A stretch of DNA of 64,000 nucleotides from Microbulbifer sp. SAOS-129_SWC (GCF_039696035.1 NZ_CP155567.1:640001-704000); one strand, 5' to 3'; counted from the stretch's first letter, positions 9,549 to 18,832 are shown. Notes: generated from the sequence alone by a model not told the origin. Program-made: numbers and translations.

Positions 9549-10682
9549 TTGAACGCGGATGACAAGATGACGGGCGATGTGCGCGAAGGCGTGCTGACCA
9601 TCGACCTGCAGGCACTGGGCGACAACTACCTGGCGCTGTGCGACAAGCTCGCCGGCGGCGCCCGCTGCGGTGCGGTGGTCAAGGCTGATGCCTATGGCCT
9701 GGGTATGGCGCGGGTGGCGCCGGCACTGTACAAGCGCGGTTGCCGCGACTTTTTTGTGGCCACCGAAGGCGAGGGCGAGACCCTGCGCCAGCTGCTCGGT
9801 GACGATGTGCGCATTGTGGTGCTGACCGGTGTGCGCCCGGGCTGCGAAGCCGACTGCGCTACCAGCGGGCTGGTACCGACACTGTTCACCCTCGGGCAGG
9901 TGCGCGCCTGGGCCGAGGCCTGTGCACGCCGGGGGGACGCCGCGCCCTGCGCCGTGAAAGTGGACTCGGGCATGACGCGCCTGGGCATGACCGGGGAAGA
10001 GTTTGACCAGCTGCTCGCCGACCGCGAGCTGCTGCGCGCGGCCAATATCGAACTGATGCTGAGTCATCTCGCCTGTGCCGACGAGCCGTCGCACCCGCAA
10101 AACGCCGCCCAGTTGCAGCGCTTCCGCCGTGCCGGCGAGCGACTGCGGGCACAGTGCCCGCAGGTACAGCTGAGTCTCGCCAACTCCTCGGGCATTTTTC
10201 TGGGGGCGGAATACCATTTTGATGTTACACGACCGGGGTCGGCGCTCTACGGGATTAATCCCGTCCCCGGCAGCGACAACCCGATGCGCCCGGTGGTGGA
10301 ACTGCGCCTGCCGGTGATCCAGAAGCGCTATGTGTCCGCCGACTGTGCGGTCGGTTACGGCGCCACTGCCCAGGTGCCTGCCGGCAGCTGGCTGGCAGTG
10401 GCCCGCGGCGGTTATGCCGACGGCATACTGCGCACCCAGAGCGGCCGCGGTTGCGGCTGGGGTGCCGGCCGGCGACTGCCGATGGTGGGCAGGGTGTCGA
10501 TGGACTCCACCGTGTTCGATATCAGCGCGCTCGACGCCACCGAGCGCGAGGCGCTGGAGAGTATTCAGGTGCTCAATGGTGAGCTCACCGTGGATGAAGT
10601 GGGTGCTTACGCCGGGACCATCGGCTATGAAATCCTCACCAGCCTCGGTCGCCGTTATTACCGCCGCTATTTAGGAAGCTGA
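9549..10682 (+). CDS. alr: alanine racemase
   Basis: A PLP enzyme that interconverts L- and D-alanine for peptidoglycan. The PLP lysine lies in AVVKADAYGLG near residue 45 (39 if the later start is used). SLANSSGIFLG, RPGSALYGINP, VGYGATAQ, GYADG and GRVSMDSTVFD follow in family order. The catalytic-tyrosine region VGYGAT is intact. I chose TTG at 9549 because GGAG lies seven bases upstream. The ATG at 9567 (371 residues) lacks a ribosome site but is the main alternative. It follows the ABC permease by 17 bases and precedes birA by two, so it may be read with both. Confidence 0.92.
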   Translation: MNADDKMTGDVREGVLTIDLQALGDNYLALCDKLAGGARCGAVVKADAYGLGMARVAPALYKRGCRDFFVATEGEGETLRQLLGDDVRIVVLTGVRPGCEADCATSGLVPTLFTLGQVRAWAEACARRGDAAPCAVKVDSGMTRLGMTGEEFDQLLADRELLRAANIELMLSHLACADEPSHPQNAAQLQRFRRAGERLRAQCPQVQLSLANSSGIFLGAEYHFDVTRPGSALYGINPVPGSDNPMRPVVELRLPVIQKRYVSADCAVGYGATAQVPAGSWLAVARGGYADGILRTQSGRGCGWGAGRRLPMVGRVSMDSTVFDISALDATEREALESIQVLNGELTVDEVGAYAGTIGYEILTSLGRRYYRRYLGS

Positions 10683-10684
10683 AT

Positions 10685-11686
10685 TTGTCTACTCCGTCTG
10701 CCAACAACCCTCTCGAAGCGCTGCGCCCGGTGCTGGAGCTACTCGCCGATGGCGAAGTCCACTCCGGCCAGGCACTCGGTACCGCCCTCGGTGTCAGCCG
10801 TGCCGCGGTGTGGAAGCAGCTGCAGAAACTCGAACAGTTCGGGCTGGCGCTGGAATCGGTCAAGGGTCGCGGCTACCGCCTGCCGGGCGGTCTCAATCTG
10901 CTCGATGCGGCCGCCATCGAGACCGGCCTCAGTGCCGCAGCAACGTCGTTGCTGGGGGAGCTGGTGGTGGCCGACCGGGTGGACTCTACCAATGCGCAGC
11001 TGCTCGGCCTGCTCGAGCGCGGCGGCGGCCACGGTGTTGCCATGTTTGCCGAACAGCAGACCGCCGGGCGCGGCCGGCGCGGGCGCAGCTGGGTCAGTCC
11101 GTTCAGCGGTGGCATTAACCTGTCGATCGGCTGGCAGTTCAGCGGCGGCGTGCAGTTGCTGGAGGGCCTCAGCCTGGCGGTGGGGGTGGCACTGGCGCGC
11201 GCGCTGGCGGAGTTCGAGGTGCCGGACGTGCGCCTCAAGTGGCCCAACGATGTCTGGTGCCGCGGGCGCAAGCTGGCCGGCGTACTGCTGGAGCTGTCCG
11301 GTGACCTCACCGACCGCTGCGCCGTGGTAGTGGGTGTCGGCGTCAACGTGGGCCTGCCGCAGGGCGCGGCGGCGGCCATCGACCAGCCGTGGATCGACTT
11401 GAACAGCGTCTGTGCGGGTATCGATCGCAACCGCCTCGCAGCGGCCATGCTGAACCAGTTGCTGCCGCTGCTGGACTCTTACCCCGAGTGCGGATTCGCC
11501 GCATATCGCGATGCCTGGCAGGATCTGGATCAGTTCGCCGGCCGGCCCGTGTGTCTGCGCTCGGCGCAGCGCGAATGGCGCGGTATCGCCGCCGGCGTCG
11601 ATAATAGCGGCGCACTGCTGCTCGAGGTGGATGGCGAGCGCCGCAGCTTTCACGGCGGGGAGATTTCCCTGCGGGGGCAGGAATGA
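10685..11686 (+). CDS. birA: biotin-protein ligase / biotin operon repressor
   Basis: A 333-residue bifunctional BirA. The N-terminal winged helix (residues about 13-65, SGQALGTALGVSRAAVWKQL) would bind a bio operator. The catalytic domain has the biotinyl-AMP loop GRGRRGR at 128-134, KWPND at 185-189 and KLAGVL at 196-201. It attaches biotin to carboxyltransferase subunits such as AccB. The TTG start is used, with AGGA eight bases upstream and only two bases after the alr stop. The 3' end overlaps coaX by four bases (ATGA). Confidence 0.95.
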   Translation: MSTPSANNPLEALRPVLELLADGEVHSGQALGTALGVSRAAVWKQLQKLEQFGLALESVKGRGYRLPGGLNLLDAAAIETGLSAAATSLLGELVVADRVDSTNAQLLGLLERGGGHGVAMFAEQQTAGRGRRGRSWVSPFSGGINLSIGWQFSGGVQLLEGLSLAVGVALARALAEFEVPDVRLKWPNDVWCRGRKLAGVLLELSGDLTDRCAVVVGVGVNVGLPQGAAAAIDQPWIDLNSVCAGIDRNRLAAAMLNQLLPLLDSYPECGFAAYRDAWQDLDQFAGRPVCLRSAQREWRGIAAGVDNSGALLLEVDGERRSFHGGEISLRGQE

Positions 11687-12441
11687 ACGCGGCGGCGGGC
11701 GCGCGTATCCTCGAGCTCGATCTGGGCAATACCCGCGGCAAGTGGCGGTTGCTGCGCGGAGCGGAGACCGGCGCGCGTGGCAGCCTGACCACCGCCGATC
11801 TGCGCGCGGGCCGGCTGCCGGCGGAGTGGGGGGCGCTGCGCCCGCAGCGGGTGCGCGTCGCCAATGTCGCCGGGACGGCGGTGGCAGCGGCGCTCGAACA
11901 GGGTCTGCGCGCACAGCTTGATCTGCCGGTGGAGTTTGCTCGGGTAGAATCGCGCTGTGCTGGGGTCAGTTGCGCCTATCGCGATGTGGCGCGGCTGGGG
12001 GTGGATCGCTGGTTGGCGGTGCTGGCGGCTTTCCACCGCGAGCCGCGCGCGGCGCTGATTGTCGACTGCGGCAGCGCAGTTACGTTGGATCTGGTGGATA
12101 ATGGCGGCCGCCACCTGGGTGGCTATATCCTGCCGGGGCTCGACCTGATGCGCCGCGCCCTGTATCAGGACACAGACGCGGTGCAGGTGGCCACATCGCG
12201 CGAAACGGCGATGTCGCTGGCGCCGGGGCGGGACACCGCCGCGGCCGTCAACCGCGGCCTGCCGCTGATGGTGCTGGGCGCCATCGAGCGGGCCTATTCG
12301 GCGCTGGCGGCGGATATCGGTGCGGCGCCGCGGCTGTGGCTTACCGGCGGCGATGGCGCCTTTATCGCTTCGTTGTGCGCGCTGCCGCACCAGCTGGTTC
12401 CCGAGCTGGTTCTGGACGGCCTGGCGCTCACTAATCCCTGA
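11683..12441 (+). CDS. coaX: type III pantothenate kinase
   Basis: A 252-residue CoaX, which catalyses the first step of coenzyme A synthesis. It is of the ASKHA fold. DLGNTRGKWR at 13-22 is the phosphate-1 motif. LGVDRW around Asp108, VDCGSAVTLD at 127-136 and GGYILPG at 146-152 are the later motifs, and LTGGDG closes the family pattern. Type III enzymes need a monovalent cation and resist CoA feedback. Translational coupling to birA through the ATGA overlap is the usual arrangement in Pseudomonas-type genomes. Confidence 0.95.
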   Translation: MNAAAGARILELDLGNTRGKWRLLRGAETGARGSLTTADLRAGRLPAEWGALRPQRVRVANVAGTAVAAALEQGLRAQLDLPVEFARVESRCAGVSCAYRDVARLGVDRWLAVLAAFHREPRAALIVDCGSAVTLDLVDNGGRHLGGYILPGLDLMRRALYQDTDAVQVATSRETAMSLAPGRDTAAAVNRGLPLMVLGAIERAYSALAADIGAAPRLWLTGGDGAFIASLCALPHQLVPELVLDGLALTNP

Positions 12442-12625
12442 TGGGGTGAAAAAGGCCCCTGCTGGCGTTTTTCAATCCGGGGTGGCGGCAGGTTCCGCAG
12501 ACCCTTCACGACAAATCCGGCGCTGACGCGCTCGATTTGCGTTCCGGCTTCCCGGGCCGGATGAACAGGCTGTTAACCCGGCGGTCACCGCCGAAACCGA
12601 CACAATTCGATAATCAATTTGCTCT

Positions 12626-13309
12626 ATGCGCTGGATAGTTCTCGCTTTACTGCTCGCCAATCTCGGTTCGTTCGCCTGGTTCCGGATGTCCGACCGGCCC
12701 GCGGCCACCATCATTGCCCCGCCGGCAGCGGAAAGTCGCGGCGGCGCGCGAATCCGCCTGTTGAGCGAAGTGCCGGCAGACCAGCTGCCGAAGGCGAAGC
12801 CGCCGGCGAAGACCGAGCCGGCGCCGGCCGGCCAGCTGTGCACCATGCTGGGGCCCTTCGAGGAGGAATACCAGGGCGAGGATATCGTGCAACGGCTGAA
12901 GGCCCTGCAGGTAAAGGGCGCGCTGCGGGATATCGAAATGGCGGGGCAGATGCGCTACTGGGTGTACCTCGAGCCGATGGCCTCGCGCCGCGAGGCTTTC
13001 CGCAAGCTGCGTGCACTGCAGGGGGCGGGGGTCGACAGCTATGTAATACCCAAGGGATCGCTGGCCAACGGTATCTCGTTTGGGATCTTCACCGAGCGCG
13101 AGCGCGCCGATGGGCTGGCCGAGGAGCTGCACGCCAAGGGGATCGACGCGCACACCCGCGAGGAGCCGCAGACCTATACGGAGCGCTGGATCGTACTGCC
13201 GCCGGGGCAGGTGGATCGTCTTGCCGGGGACTTCTGGTCACAACTGCAGTCTGAGTACCCGGATCTGGATCGCCGCCAAAACCTGTGCAGCGAGCTTGGC
13301 GGCGATTGA
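12626..13309 (+). CDS. SPOR-domain membrane protein
   Basis: A 227-residue protein with one N-terminal membrane anchor (IVLALLLANLGSFAWF, residues 4-19), a Pro/Ala/Lys-rich linker and a repeat domain from about residue 70 on. That domain (LCTMLGPF..., YWVYLEP, SYVIPKG, SFGIFTERERA) has the alternating strands and SFGIF-type signature of SPOR domains, which bind denuded septal peptidoglycan. The partner is unknown. The position between coaX and the tRNA-tuf cluster is the same as in Pseudomonas. A 184-base gap holding a short CGGTCACCG palindrome separates it from coaX. Confidence 0.85.
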   Translation: MRWIVLALLLANLGSFAWFRMSDRPAATIIAPPAAESRGGARIRLLSEVPADQLPKAKPPAKTEPAPAGQLCTMLGPFEEEYQGEDIVQRLKALQVKGALRDIEMAGQMRYWVYLEPMASRREAFRKLRALQGAGVDSYVIPKGSLANGISFGIFTERERADGLAEELHAKGIDAHTREEPQTYTERWIVLPPGQVDRLAGDFWSQLQSEYPDLDRRQNLCSELGGD

Positions 13310-13382
13310 GCTGCGGCGACCACTGGCGTCCGAACCGTCACCGCGCTGCATTGCCGCGAAGGCGCGCGGCGCAAAAAGACGG

Positions 13383-13411
13383 TTGCTTGTCGGCATAACA
13401 TCCCCTAGAAT
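13383..13411 (+). promoter_or_regulatory. sigma70 promoter for tRNA-Thr(UGU)
   Basis: TTGCTT, a 17-bp spacer and TAGAAT are followed by the GC-rich discriminator CCCGCCTCC. It lies 53 bases before the mature tRNA. The discriminator type suggests stringent control. Confidence 0.75.
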
Positions 13412-13463
13412 CCCGCCTCCACTGACGGGGCTGCCTTGGCGGTTTCGCGGTGTAAGAGACAGG

Positions 13464-13539
13464 GCTGGCGTAGCTCAGTTGGTAGAGCAGCTGACTTGTA
13501 ATCAGCCGGTCGGGGGTTCGACTCCTCTCGCCAGCTCCA
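13464..13539 (+). tRNA. tRNA-Thr (anticodon UGU)
   Basis: A 76-base tRNA with encoded CCA. The acceptor stem GCTGGCG/CGCCAGC is perfect. The anticodon TGT is at 13497-13499 in loop CTTGTAA. The T-arm is GGGGGTTCGACTCCT with one mismatch. Confidence 0.97.
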
Positions 13540-13604
13540 TTTTGTCTCTTGTGCTTTTTGCTTTAGGTGTCACCGATAAGTCTGTGAATTTGAAGGAAAA
13601 AGTG

Positions 13605-13633
13605 TTGACAGCGAAGTGGTTCGTGTAGAGAAT
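13605..13633 (+). promoter_or_regulatory. promoter for the tRNA-Tyr/Gly/Thr-tuf unit
   Basis: TTGACA (13605-13610), a 17-bp spacer and GAGAAT (13628-13633) lie 15 bases before tRNA-Tyr. The -35 is perfect, which fits a strong promoter for a tRNA/EF-Tu transcript. Confidence 0.75.
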
Positions 13634-13648
13634 GCACACCGCTTTCGA

Positions 13649-13732
13649 GCAGGGGTTCCCGAGTGGCCAAAGGGATCAGACTGTAAATCTGACGCGCAAG
13701 CTTCGGTGGTTCGAATCCACCCCCCTGCACCA
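13649..13732 (+). tRNA. tRNA-Tyr (anticodon GUA)
   Basis: An 84-base class II tRNA with a long variable arm (GACGCGCAAGCTTC). The acceptor is GCAGGGG/CCCCTGC and CCA is encoded. The anticodon GTA is at 13683-13685. It is the first of three tRNAs upstream of tuf. Confidence 0.97.
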
Positions 13733-13826
13733 TATTGAGATGTCCCCCCGGCAAGTTCGGGTGGTGTCGCCAGCGGAAGGTTGAAGGCCTTTTGCTTGGA
13801 GGTTTCCCGCATGCGGGATTGATCCT

Positions 13827-13900
<74 letters not shown>

Positions 13901-14010
13901 TACTTTCGTATGGCGCAAAGTGGGAGTGCCACTGCCGGGATTGGCGGTGGTGTTGGTGGCCCTGCGGGGTTGCCAGTCGCTCTGACAGGTTTCTGTCTGG
14001 GTGGCGATTG

Positions 14011-14085
14011 GCTCATGTAGCTCAGGGGTAGAGCACACCCTTGGTAAGGGTGAGGTCGGCGGTTCAAATCCGCCCATGAGCTCCA
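14011..14085 (+). tRNA. tRNA-Thr (anticodon GGU)
   Basis: A 75-base tRNA with acceptor GCTCATG/CATGAGC and encoded CCA. The anticodon GGT is at 14043-14045. It ends 128 bases before tuf and is probably co-transcribed with it. Confidence 0.97.
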
Positions 14086-14213
14086 TTTTTCTGGATGGCC
14101 GCAGGGGCAGGTGTCTCTGCGGCTATTTGTATCCGGGTGTTTTGTTTGTCCGGCTGCATTGGTTCTGATCGTAGGTTGCGCTTGGTGTTGCGCCTATATA
14201 GAGGAGGCTCGCA

Positions 14214-15407
14214 ATGGGAAAAGAAAAGTTCGAACGTTCCAAGCCCCACGTAAACGTGGGCACCATCGGTCACGTTGACCACGGTAAAACCACCCTGACA
14301 GCCGCGCTGACTCGCGTATGTTCAGAAGTGTGGGGCGGCGCCGCGGTTGAGTTTGCCGGTATCGACAACGCTCCGGAAGAGCGCGAGCGTGGTATCACCA
14401 TCGCTACCTCCCACGTTGAGTACGAGTCCCCGACCCGCCACTACGCGCACGTAGACTGCCCGGGACACGCCGACTACGTTAAGAACATGATCACCGGTGC
14501 CGCGCAGATGGACGGCGCTATCCTGGTCTGTTCCGCTGCTGACGGCCCCATGCCGCAGACTCGCGAGCACATCCTGCTGTCTCGTCAGGTCGGTGTACCG
14601 TACATCGTGGTATTCCTGAACAAGGCCGACATGGTCGACGACGAAGAGCTGCTGGAACTGGTTGAGATGGAAGTTCGCGAACTTCTGGACCAGTACGAGT
14701 TCCCGGGTGACGACACTCCGATCATCGTTGGTTCCGCCCTGATGGCGCTGGAAGGCAAAGATGACAACGAGATGGGCACCACCGCTGTTAAGAAGCTGGT
14801 AGAGACCCTGGACGAGTACATCCCGGAGCCGGAGCGCGCGGTAGACCAGCCGTTCCTGATGCCGATCGAAGACGTATTCTCCATCTCCGGTCGCGGTACC
14901 GTAGTAACCGGTCGTGTTGAGCGTGGCATCATCAAGACTGGCGACGAAATCGAAATCGTCGGTATCAAGGAAACCACCAAGACCACCTGTACCGGTGTCG
15001 AGATGTTCCGCAAGCTGCTGGACGAAGGCCGTGCTGGTGAGAACATTGGTGCACTGCTGCGTGGCACCAAGCGTGACGAAGTGGAGCGTGGTCAGGTGCT
15101 GGCTCAGCCGGGCACCATCACCCCGCACACCAAGTTCGAGTCTGAAGTGTACGTACTGTCCAAGGACGAAGGTGGTCGCCACACTCCGTTCTTCAAGGGC
15201 TACCGTCCGCAGTTCTACTTCCGTACCACTGACGTCACTGGTGACGTACAGCTGCCGGAAGGTACCGAGATGGTAATGCCGGGCGACAACGTTCAGATGA
15301 CCGTTACCCTGATCGCCCCGATCGCCATGGAAGAAGGTCTGCGCTTCGCGATCCGCGAAGGCGGCCGTACCGTTGGTGCCGGCGTTGTGGCGAAGATCAT
15401 CGAGTAA
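14214..15407 (+). CDS. tuf: elongation factor Tu, copy 1
   Basis: A 397-residue GTPase that delivers aminoacyl-tRNA to the ribosome. G1 GHVDHGKT is at 19-26, the switch-I RGITI at 59-63, G3 DCPGHADY at 81-88, NKAD at 136-139 and SAL at 174-176. Domains 2 and 3 follow without gaps. GAGG lies ahead of the ATG. It is the last gene of the tRNA-Tyr/Gly/Thr unit. The product differs from copy 2 (31359-32552) at one residue I can see (Glu here, Asp there, near residue 259), and the DNA differs at only about a dozen positions. Confidence 0.98.
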   Translation: MGKEKFERSKPHVNVGTIGHVDHGKTTLTAALTRVCSEVWGGAAVEFAGIDNAPEERERGITIATSHVEYESPTRHYAHVDCPGHADYVKNMITGAAQMDGAILVCSAADGPMPQTREHILLSRQVGVPYIVVFLNKADMVDDEELLELVEMEVRELLDQYEFPGDDTPIIVGSALMALEGKDDNEMGTTAVKKLVETLDEYIPEPERAVDQPFLMPIEDVFSISGRGTVVTGRVERGIIKTGDEIEIVGIKETTKTTCTGVEMFRKLLDEGRAGENIGALLRGTKRDEVERGQVLAQPGTITPHTKFESEVYVLSKDEGGRHTPFFKGYRPQFYFRTTDVTGDVQLPEGTEMVMPGDNVQMTVTLIAPIAMEEGLRFAIREGGRTVGAGVVAKIIE

Positions 15408-15447
15408 TCGGTGGTTGGGGTGCTGTCGAAGAGTTCGGCGGCGCCCT

Positions 15448-15476
15448 TTGCTTAATGCGGGGGAGGGTGCTAAGAT
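15448..15476 (+). promoter_or_regulatory. promoter for tRNA-Trp-secE-nusG
   Basis: TTGCTT, a 17-bp spacer and TAAGAT are followed by CCGCCTCC. The tRNA-Trp 5' end is 73 bases downstream. The discriminator closely resembles that of the tRNA-Thr(UGU) promoter. Confidence 0.72.
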
Positions 15477-15548
15477 CCGCCTCCACATTTTCGGTCTCTG
15501 GTGTGGTTCTGGTCTGAAAAGACGCGCAGCAGTTTCCGGGTTGTTTCT

Positions 15549-15624
15549 AGGCCAGTGGCTCAATTGGTAGAGCATCGGTCTCCAAAACCGAGGGTTGGGG
15601 GTTCGAGTCCCTCCTGGCCTGCCA
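15549..15624 (+). tRNA. tRNA-Trp (anticodon CCA)
   Basis: A 76-base tRNA with acceptor AGGCCAG/CTGGCCT and encoded CCA end. The anticodon CCA is at 15582-15584 in loop CTCCAAA. It stands just upstream of secE, as in E. coli-type and Pseudomonas-type genomes. Confidence 0.97.
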
Positions 15625-15735
15625 ACATTTCAATCGCCCCGCCCCTTTTTGTTGTTGGCTGAGGGGGTGCCTGAGGGCGTCGCAGACTCTCTTTTGTGTT
15701 GGGTTTGTGTTTTTAAGCGCTAAGGGCTTCATTGT

Positions 15736-16104
15736 ATGAGTGCTAAAGCAGAGGCGAAAACCTTTCGTCTTGACGGCCTGAAGTGGCTGTTGGTAGTGCT
15801 GCTGGTAGGCACTGCCGTCGCGGGCAACTCCTATTACGCAGCGTTTCCCCTTCTTTACCGTGTGTTGGCGATCGTGGCTATTTGTGCCGTGGCGCTGTTT
15901 GTGGCGGTGAATACAGCCAAGGGTAGTGCGTTTTGGAATCTGCTGCGTGAGGCGCAGACAGAAGTTCGCCGTGTCGTCTGGCCTTCTCGCCAGGAAGCGA
16001 CTCAAACTACCATGATTGTGGTGGTTTTCGTGTTGATTATGGCGCTGATCCTGTGGGCGCTGGACTCCGCCCTGGGTTGGGCCGCATCCAAGATCATCGG
16101 CTGA
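15736..16104 (+). CDS. secE: preprotein translocase subunit SecE
   Basis: A 122-residue subunit of the SecYEG channel, bracing SecY in the inner membrane. Three membrane helices are visible: about 15-35 (LLVVLLVGTAVAG), 42-60 (VLAIVAICAVALFVAV) and 92-115 (MIVVVFVLIMALILWAL). The amphipathic segment before the third contains the conserved EVRRVVWPSRQE. Three helices are the enterobacterial/Pseudomonas form; many bacteria have only the last. nusG begins ten bases after the stop. Confidence 0.96.
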   Translation: MSAKAEAKTFRLDGLKWLLVVLLVGTAVAGNSYYAAFPLLYRVLAIVAICAVALFVAVNTAKGSAFWNLLREAQTEVRRVVWPSRQEATQTTMIVVVFVLIMALILWALDSALGWAASKIIG

Positions 16105-16114
16105 AGGTTGACGC

Positions 16115-16648
16115 ATGTCTAAGCATTGGTACGTAGTGCAGGCTTACTCCGGGTACGAGAAGCGAGTGGCCTCTTCCCTGAAGGAGCGCATTGAACTGCA
16201 CGAGATGGATCACCTGTTTGGTGAGGTGCTGGTGCCCACCGAAGAAGTGGTGGAGATGCGCGCCGGTCAGAAGCGCAAGAGTGAGCGCAAGTTTTTCCCC
16301 GGTTATGTGCTGGTGGAAATGGAGCTTAACGACGATACCTGGCACCTGGTGAAAGAGACGCCGCGTGTGCTGGGTTTTATCGGTGGCAAGGCGGACAAGC
16401 CGGCGCCGATTACCGATCGCGAAGCGCAGGCTATCCTGAATCGCATCGATGATTCCGTCGATAAGCCCAAGCCCAAGACCCTGTTCGAGCCCGGCGAGAT
16501 GGTGCGGGTTATCGATGGTCCGTTCAACGATTTCAATGGTGTGGTCGAAGAGGTCAATTACGAGAAGAGTCGCCTGCGGGTGGCGGTGTTGATCTTCGGT
16601 CGTTCCACGCCGGTCGAGCTGGAGTTTGGTCAGGTCGAAAAGAGCTGA
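16115..16648 (+). CDS. nusG: transcription elongation/antitermination factor NusG
   Basis: A 177-residue factor that binds the RNA polymerase clamp and links it to Rho or to ribosomal protein S10. The NGN domain spans about 1-115 ([14 protein letters not shown] at the start, [10 protein letters not shown] in the middle). The KOW domain is about 125-175 ([16 protein letters not shown]). Length and order are typical. It forms an operon with secE; the 185-base gap to rplK holds a foldable leader. Confidence 0.97.
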   Translation: MSKHWYVVQAYSGYEKRVASSLKERIELHEMDHLFGEVLVPTEEVVEMRAGQKRKSERKFFPGYVLVEMELNDDTWHLVKETPRVLGFIGGKADKPAPITDREAQAILNRIDDSVDKPKPKTLFEPGEMVRVIDGPFNDFNGVVEEVNYEKSRLRVAVLIFGRSTPVELEFGQVEKS

Positions 16649-16650
16649 TC

Positions 16651-16697
16651 GCGCCAGTGAGGTTATTGGCCCTCTTTCGCCTGGCGCGGAAGAGGGC
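16651..16697 (+). promoter_or_regulatory. interlocked stems in the rplK leader
   Basis: GCGCCAG (16651-16657) pairs with CTGGCGC (16681-16687). GCCCTCTT (16669-16676) pairs with AAGAGGGC (16690-16697). Each 5' or 3' arm lies inside the other's loop, so the RNA can form either an H-type pseudoknot or two alternative hairpins. The second stem is followed by TTT only. L1 is known to repress rplK-rplA translation in E. coli; whether this structure is its target is inference. Confidence 0.5.
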
Positions 16698-16833
16698 TTT
16701 CGCGTCCCTGTAAGTTTCGTGGCGGCATCTGGCCGCCGCGGTCGCGGGGCACCACGGGGAGCCGGGCGTTGTGGTCCACAGATGATGGGCTGTGCAGCGC
16801 AGGCGTTAGCACCCAAACTGAGAGGAAGCTGTA

Positions 16834-17265
16834 ATGGCTAAGAAAGTCGAAGCTTATATCAAGCTGCAAGTTAAGGCCGGTCAGGCCAACCCGAGCCCGC
16901 CCGTCGGCCCCGCGCTGGGTCAGCACGGCGTGAACATCATGGAGTTCTGTAAGGCGTTCAACGCACAGACCCAGAACCTGGAGCCGGGCCTGCCGGTGCC
17001 GGTAGTGATCTCTGTCTACAGCGATCGCTCCTTCACCTTCATCATGAAGTCTCCGCCCGCCGCAGTACTGCTGCGCAAGGCTGCCAAGATCAAGAGCGGT
17101 TCCGGCCGTCCGAATACTGAGAAGGTGGGTAAAGTGACCCGCGCTCAGATCGAAGAGATCGTGGAAATGAAGAAAGCGGACCTGACTGCATCCGACATGG
17201 ACGCGGCCGTGCGCACTATCGCCGGTTCCGCGCGCAGTGCTGGTATTGAAGTGGAGGGTCTGTAA
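16834..17265 (+). CDS. rplK: 50S ribosomal protein L11
   Basis: A 143-residue L11 of the GTPase-associated centre, binding 23S rRNA helices 43/44 and needed for RelA activation. The N-terminal half carries the proline-rich [21 protein letters not shown] around residues 20-40. The C-terminal RNA-binding domain runs from about 75. An AGAGGAAG site precedes the ATG. The stop TAA abuts the rplA GTG directly. Confidence 0.98.
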   Translation: MAKKVEAYIKLQVKAGQANPSPPVGPALGQHGVNIMEFCKAFNAQTQNLEPGLPVPVVISVYSDRSFTFIMKSPPAAVLLRKAAKIKSGSGRPNTEKVGKVTRAQIEEIVEMKKADLTASDMDAAVRTIAGSARSAGIEVEGL

Positions 17266-17961
17266 GTGGCCAAGCTGAGCAAGCGTCAGCGCGCTATCGC
17301 TGAGAAAGTAGAAGCGGGCAAGGCCTACAGCATCGACGAAGCCGTCGCCCTGCTGAAAGACCTGTCCAACGTCAAGTTCGCCGAGACTGTCGACGCCTCT
17401 GTGAACCTGGGCATCGATCCGCGTAAATCCGACCAGGCTGTGCGCGGTGCAACTACCCTGCCGCACGGTACCGGTAAAGACGTGCGCGTAGCCGTTTTCA
17501 CCCAGGGTGCCAATGCCGACGCCGCTAAAGAAGCCGGCGCCGACCTGGTGGGTATGGACGAACTGGCTGCCGACGTAAAAGCCGGCAAGATGGATTTTGA
17601 CGTAGTAATTGCCTCTCCGGATGCCATGCGCGTTGTTGGCCAGCTGGGCCAGATCCTCGGTCCGCGCGGCCTGATGCCGAACCCGAAAACCGGCACCGTA
17701 ACCCCGGACGTCGCGACCGCGGTAAAAAATGCCAAGGCTGGTCAGGTGCGTTTCCGCGCTGACAAAGGCGGCATCATCCACGGTGGTATCGGCAAAGTCA
17801 GTTTCGATCTGGCCTCGCTGAAAGAAAACCTGGAAGCACTGGTTGCCGACCTGAAGAAGGCCAAGCCGGCTTCCGCCAAGGGTGTTTACCTGAAGAAGAT
17901 CACCCTGAGCACCACCATGGGCCCGGGTCTGACCATCGATCAGTCTACCCTGGTAATTTAA
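17266..17961 (+). CDS. rplA: 50S ribosomal protein L1
   Basis: A 231-residue L1 of the ribosomal L1 stalk, and by family knowledge a translational repressor of its own operon. Recognisable stretches are the N-terminal [13 protein letters not shown], the central [15 protein letters not shown] (about 128-142) and the C-terminal [12 protein letters not shown]. It starts with GTG immediately after the rplK stop, so it must be translated by coupling. A strong hairpin follows the stop. Confidence 0.98.
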   Translation: MAKLSKRQRAIAEKVEAGKAYSIDEAVALLKDLSNVKFAETVDASVNLGIDPRKSDQAVRGATTLPHGTGKDVRVAVFTQGANADAAKEAGADLVGMDELAADVKAGKMDFDVVIASPDAMRVVGQLGQILGPRGLMPNPKTGTVTPDVATAVKNAKAGQVRFRADKGGIIHGGIGKVSFDLASLKENLEALVADLKKAKPASAKGVYLKKITLSTTMGPGLTIDQSTLVI

Positions 17962-17966
17962 TACAG

Positions 17967-17995
17967 GTTGTGGGCCGGCAGTGTCGGCCCGCAAC
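17967..17995 (+). terminator. hairpin after rplA
   Basis: An 11-bp stem, GTTGTGGGCCG against CGGCCCGCAAC with one G-U pair, lies five bases after the stop. There is no T-run, so it is more likely an mRNA 3'-end stabiliser or pause site than a complete intrinsic terminator. Confidence 0.5.
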
Positions 17996-18156
17996 GAAAC
18001 GAACTTTGGGGTCCGCCCGACTGCTGCGGCAGAAGGGCGGGTCGTCAAAGACCGTAGGCGCCGCATTGACTTGAGGTTTAGTTGGTGCGGCTTAATCCGG
18101 ACTCCGGCCAGGTTGGCCATGCAGGGTTCGAGCCTACGCAGACGGTGTCGCCCAAA

Positions 18157-18241
18157 CCAGTATTTTTACTGGATTTGAGCTTTATGCACCGGAACGGATC
18201 GGGATTCGTTGTAATTCCCGGTCTTTTTTCAAATCCAGGAG
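18157..18241 (+). promoter_or_regulatory. rplJ (L10) leader with attenuator and competing long-range stem
   Basis: Three structures share this leader. A hairpin CCAGTA/TACTGG occupies 18157-18172. A terminator-like hairpin (CGGGATT/AATTCCCG with a one-base bulge) plus a T-run occupies 18200-18229. CTGGATTTGA (18169-18178) is exactly complementary to TCAAATCCAG (18229-18238), which overlaps the AGGAG ribosome site of rplJ. In E. coli this leader binds the L10-L12 complex; the equivalent role here is inferred from position and fold. Confidence 0.6.
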
Positions 18242-18248
18242 TGACACT

Positions 18249-18743
18249 ATGGCTATTGGACTCGTAGACAAGAAAGCGATTGTCGCAGAAGTCCAGCAGG
18301 CTGCTTCGGGTGCTCTGTCGGCGGTAGTTGCGGATTCCCGCGGCGTTACCGTGAACGATATGACTACCCTGCGCAAAGAGGCTCGCGAGAACGGCGTTTG
18401 GTTGAAAGTCGTCCGCAATACTCTGGCGCGTCGCGCTCTGGCCGGTACCGAATTCGAATGTCTCATCGAGAAATTCGTCGGTCCTAGCATCATTGCTTTT
18501 TCTAACGAACACCCGGGTGCCGGCGCGCGCATCCTGGAAGAGTTCGCCAAGGGCAATGACAAGCTGGAACTGAAAGGTGCCGCCTTCGAAGGCGTAGCTA
18601 CTGACGTCGCACTGTTGGCAAGCCTGCCGACATACGACGAAGCTATCGCCAAGCTGATGAGCGTTATGAAAGAAGCATCTGCTGGCAAGCTGGTTCGCAC
18701 TATTGCGGCCGTTCGCGACCAGAAAGAGCAGGAAGCTGCCTAA
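18249..18743 (+). CDS. rplJ: 50S ribosomal protein L10
   Basis: A 164-residue L10, the base of the L7/L12 stalk. The N-terminal rRNA-binding part runs to about residue 130 ([31 protein letters not shown]). The C-terminal helix that carries L12 dimers follows. It starts with ATG eight bases after AGGAG. It is the first gene of the rplJ-rplL pair and is preceded by the leader at 18157-18241. Confidence 0.98.
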   Translation: MAIGLVDKKAIVAEVQQAASGALSAVVADSRGVTVNDMTTLRKEARENGVWLKVVRNTLARRALAGTEFECLIEKFVGPSIIAFSNEHPGAGARILEEFAKGNDKLELKGAAFEGVATDVALLASLPTYDEAIAKLMSVMKEASAGKLVRTIAAVRDQKEQEAA

Positions 18744-18832
18744 CTGTTTCGCCAGAGCGAAACTGCAGTTTTCAACGACTTTTAAATGAATTGACGAGCA
18801 GCTTGCTGCTCACACAAATCAGGTACTGACTC

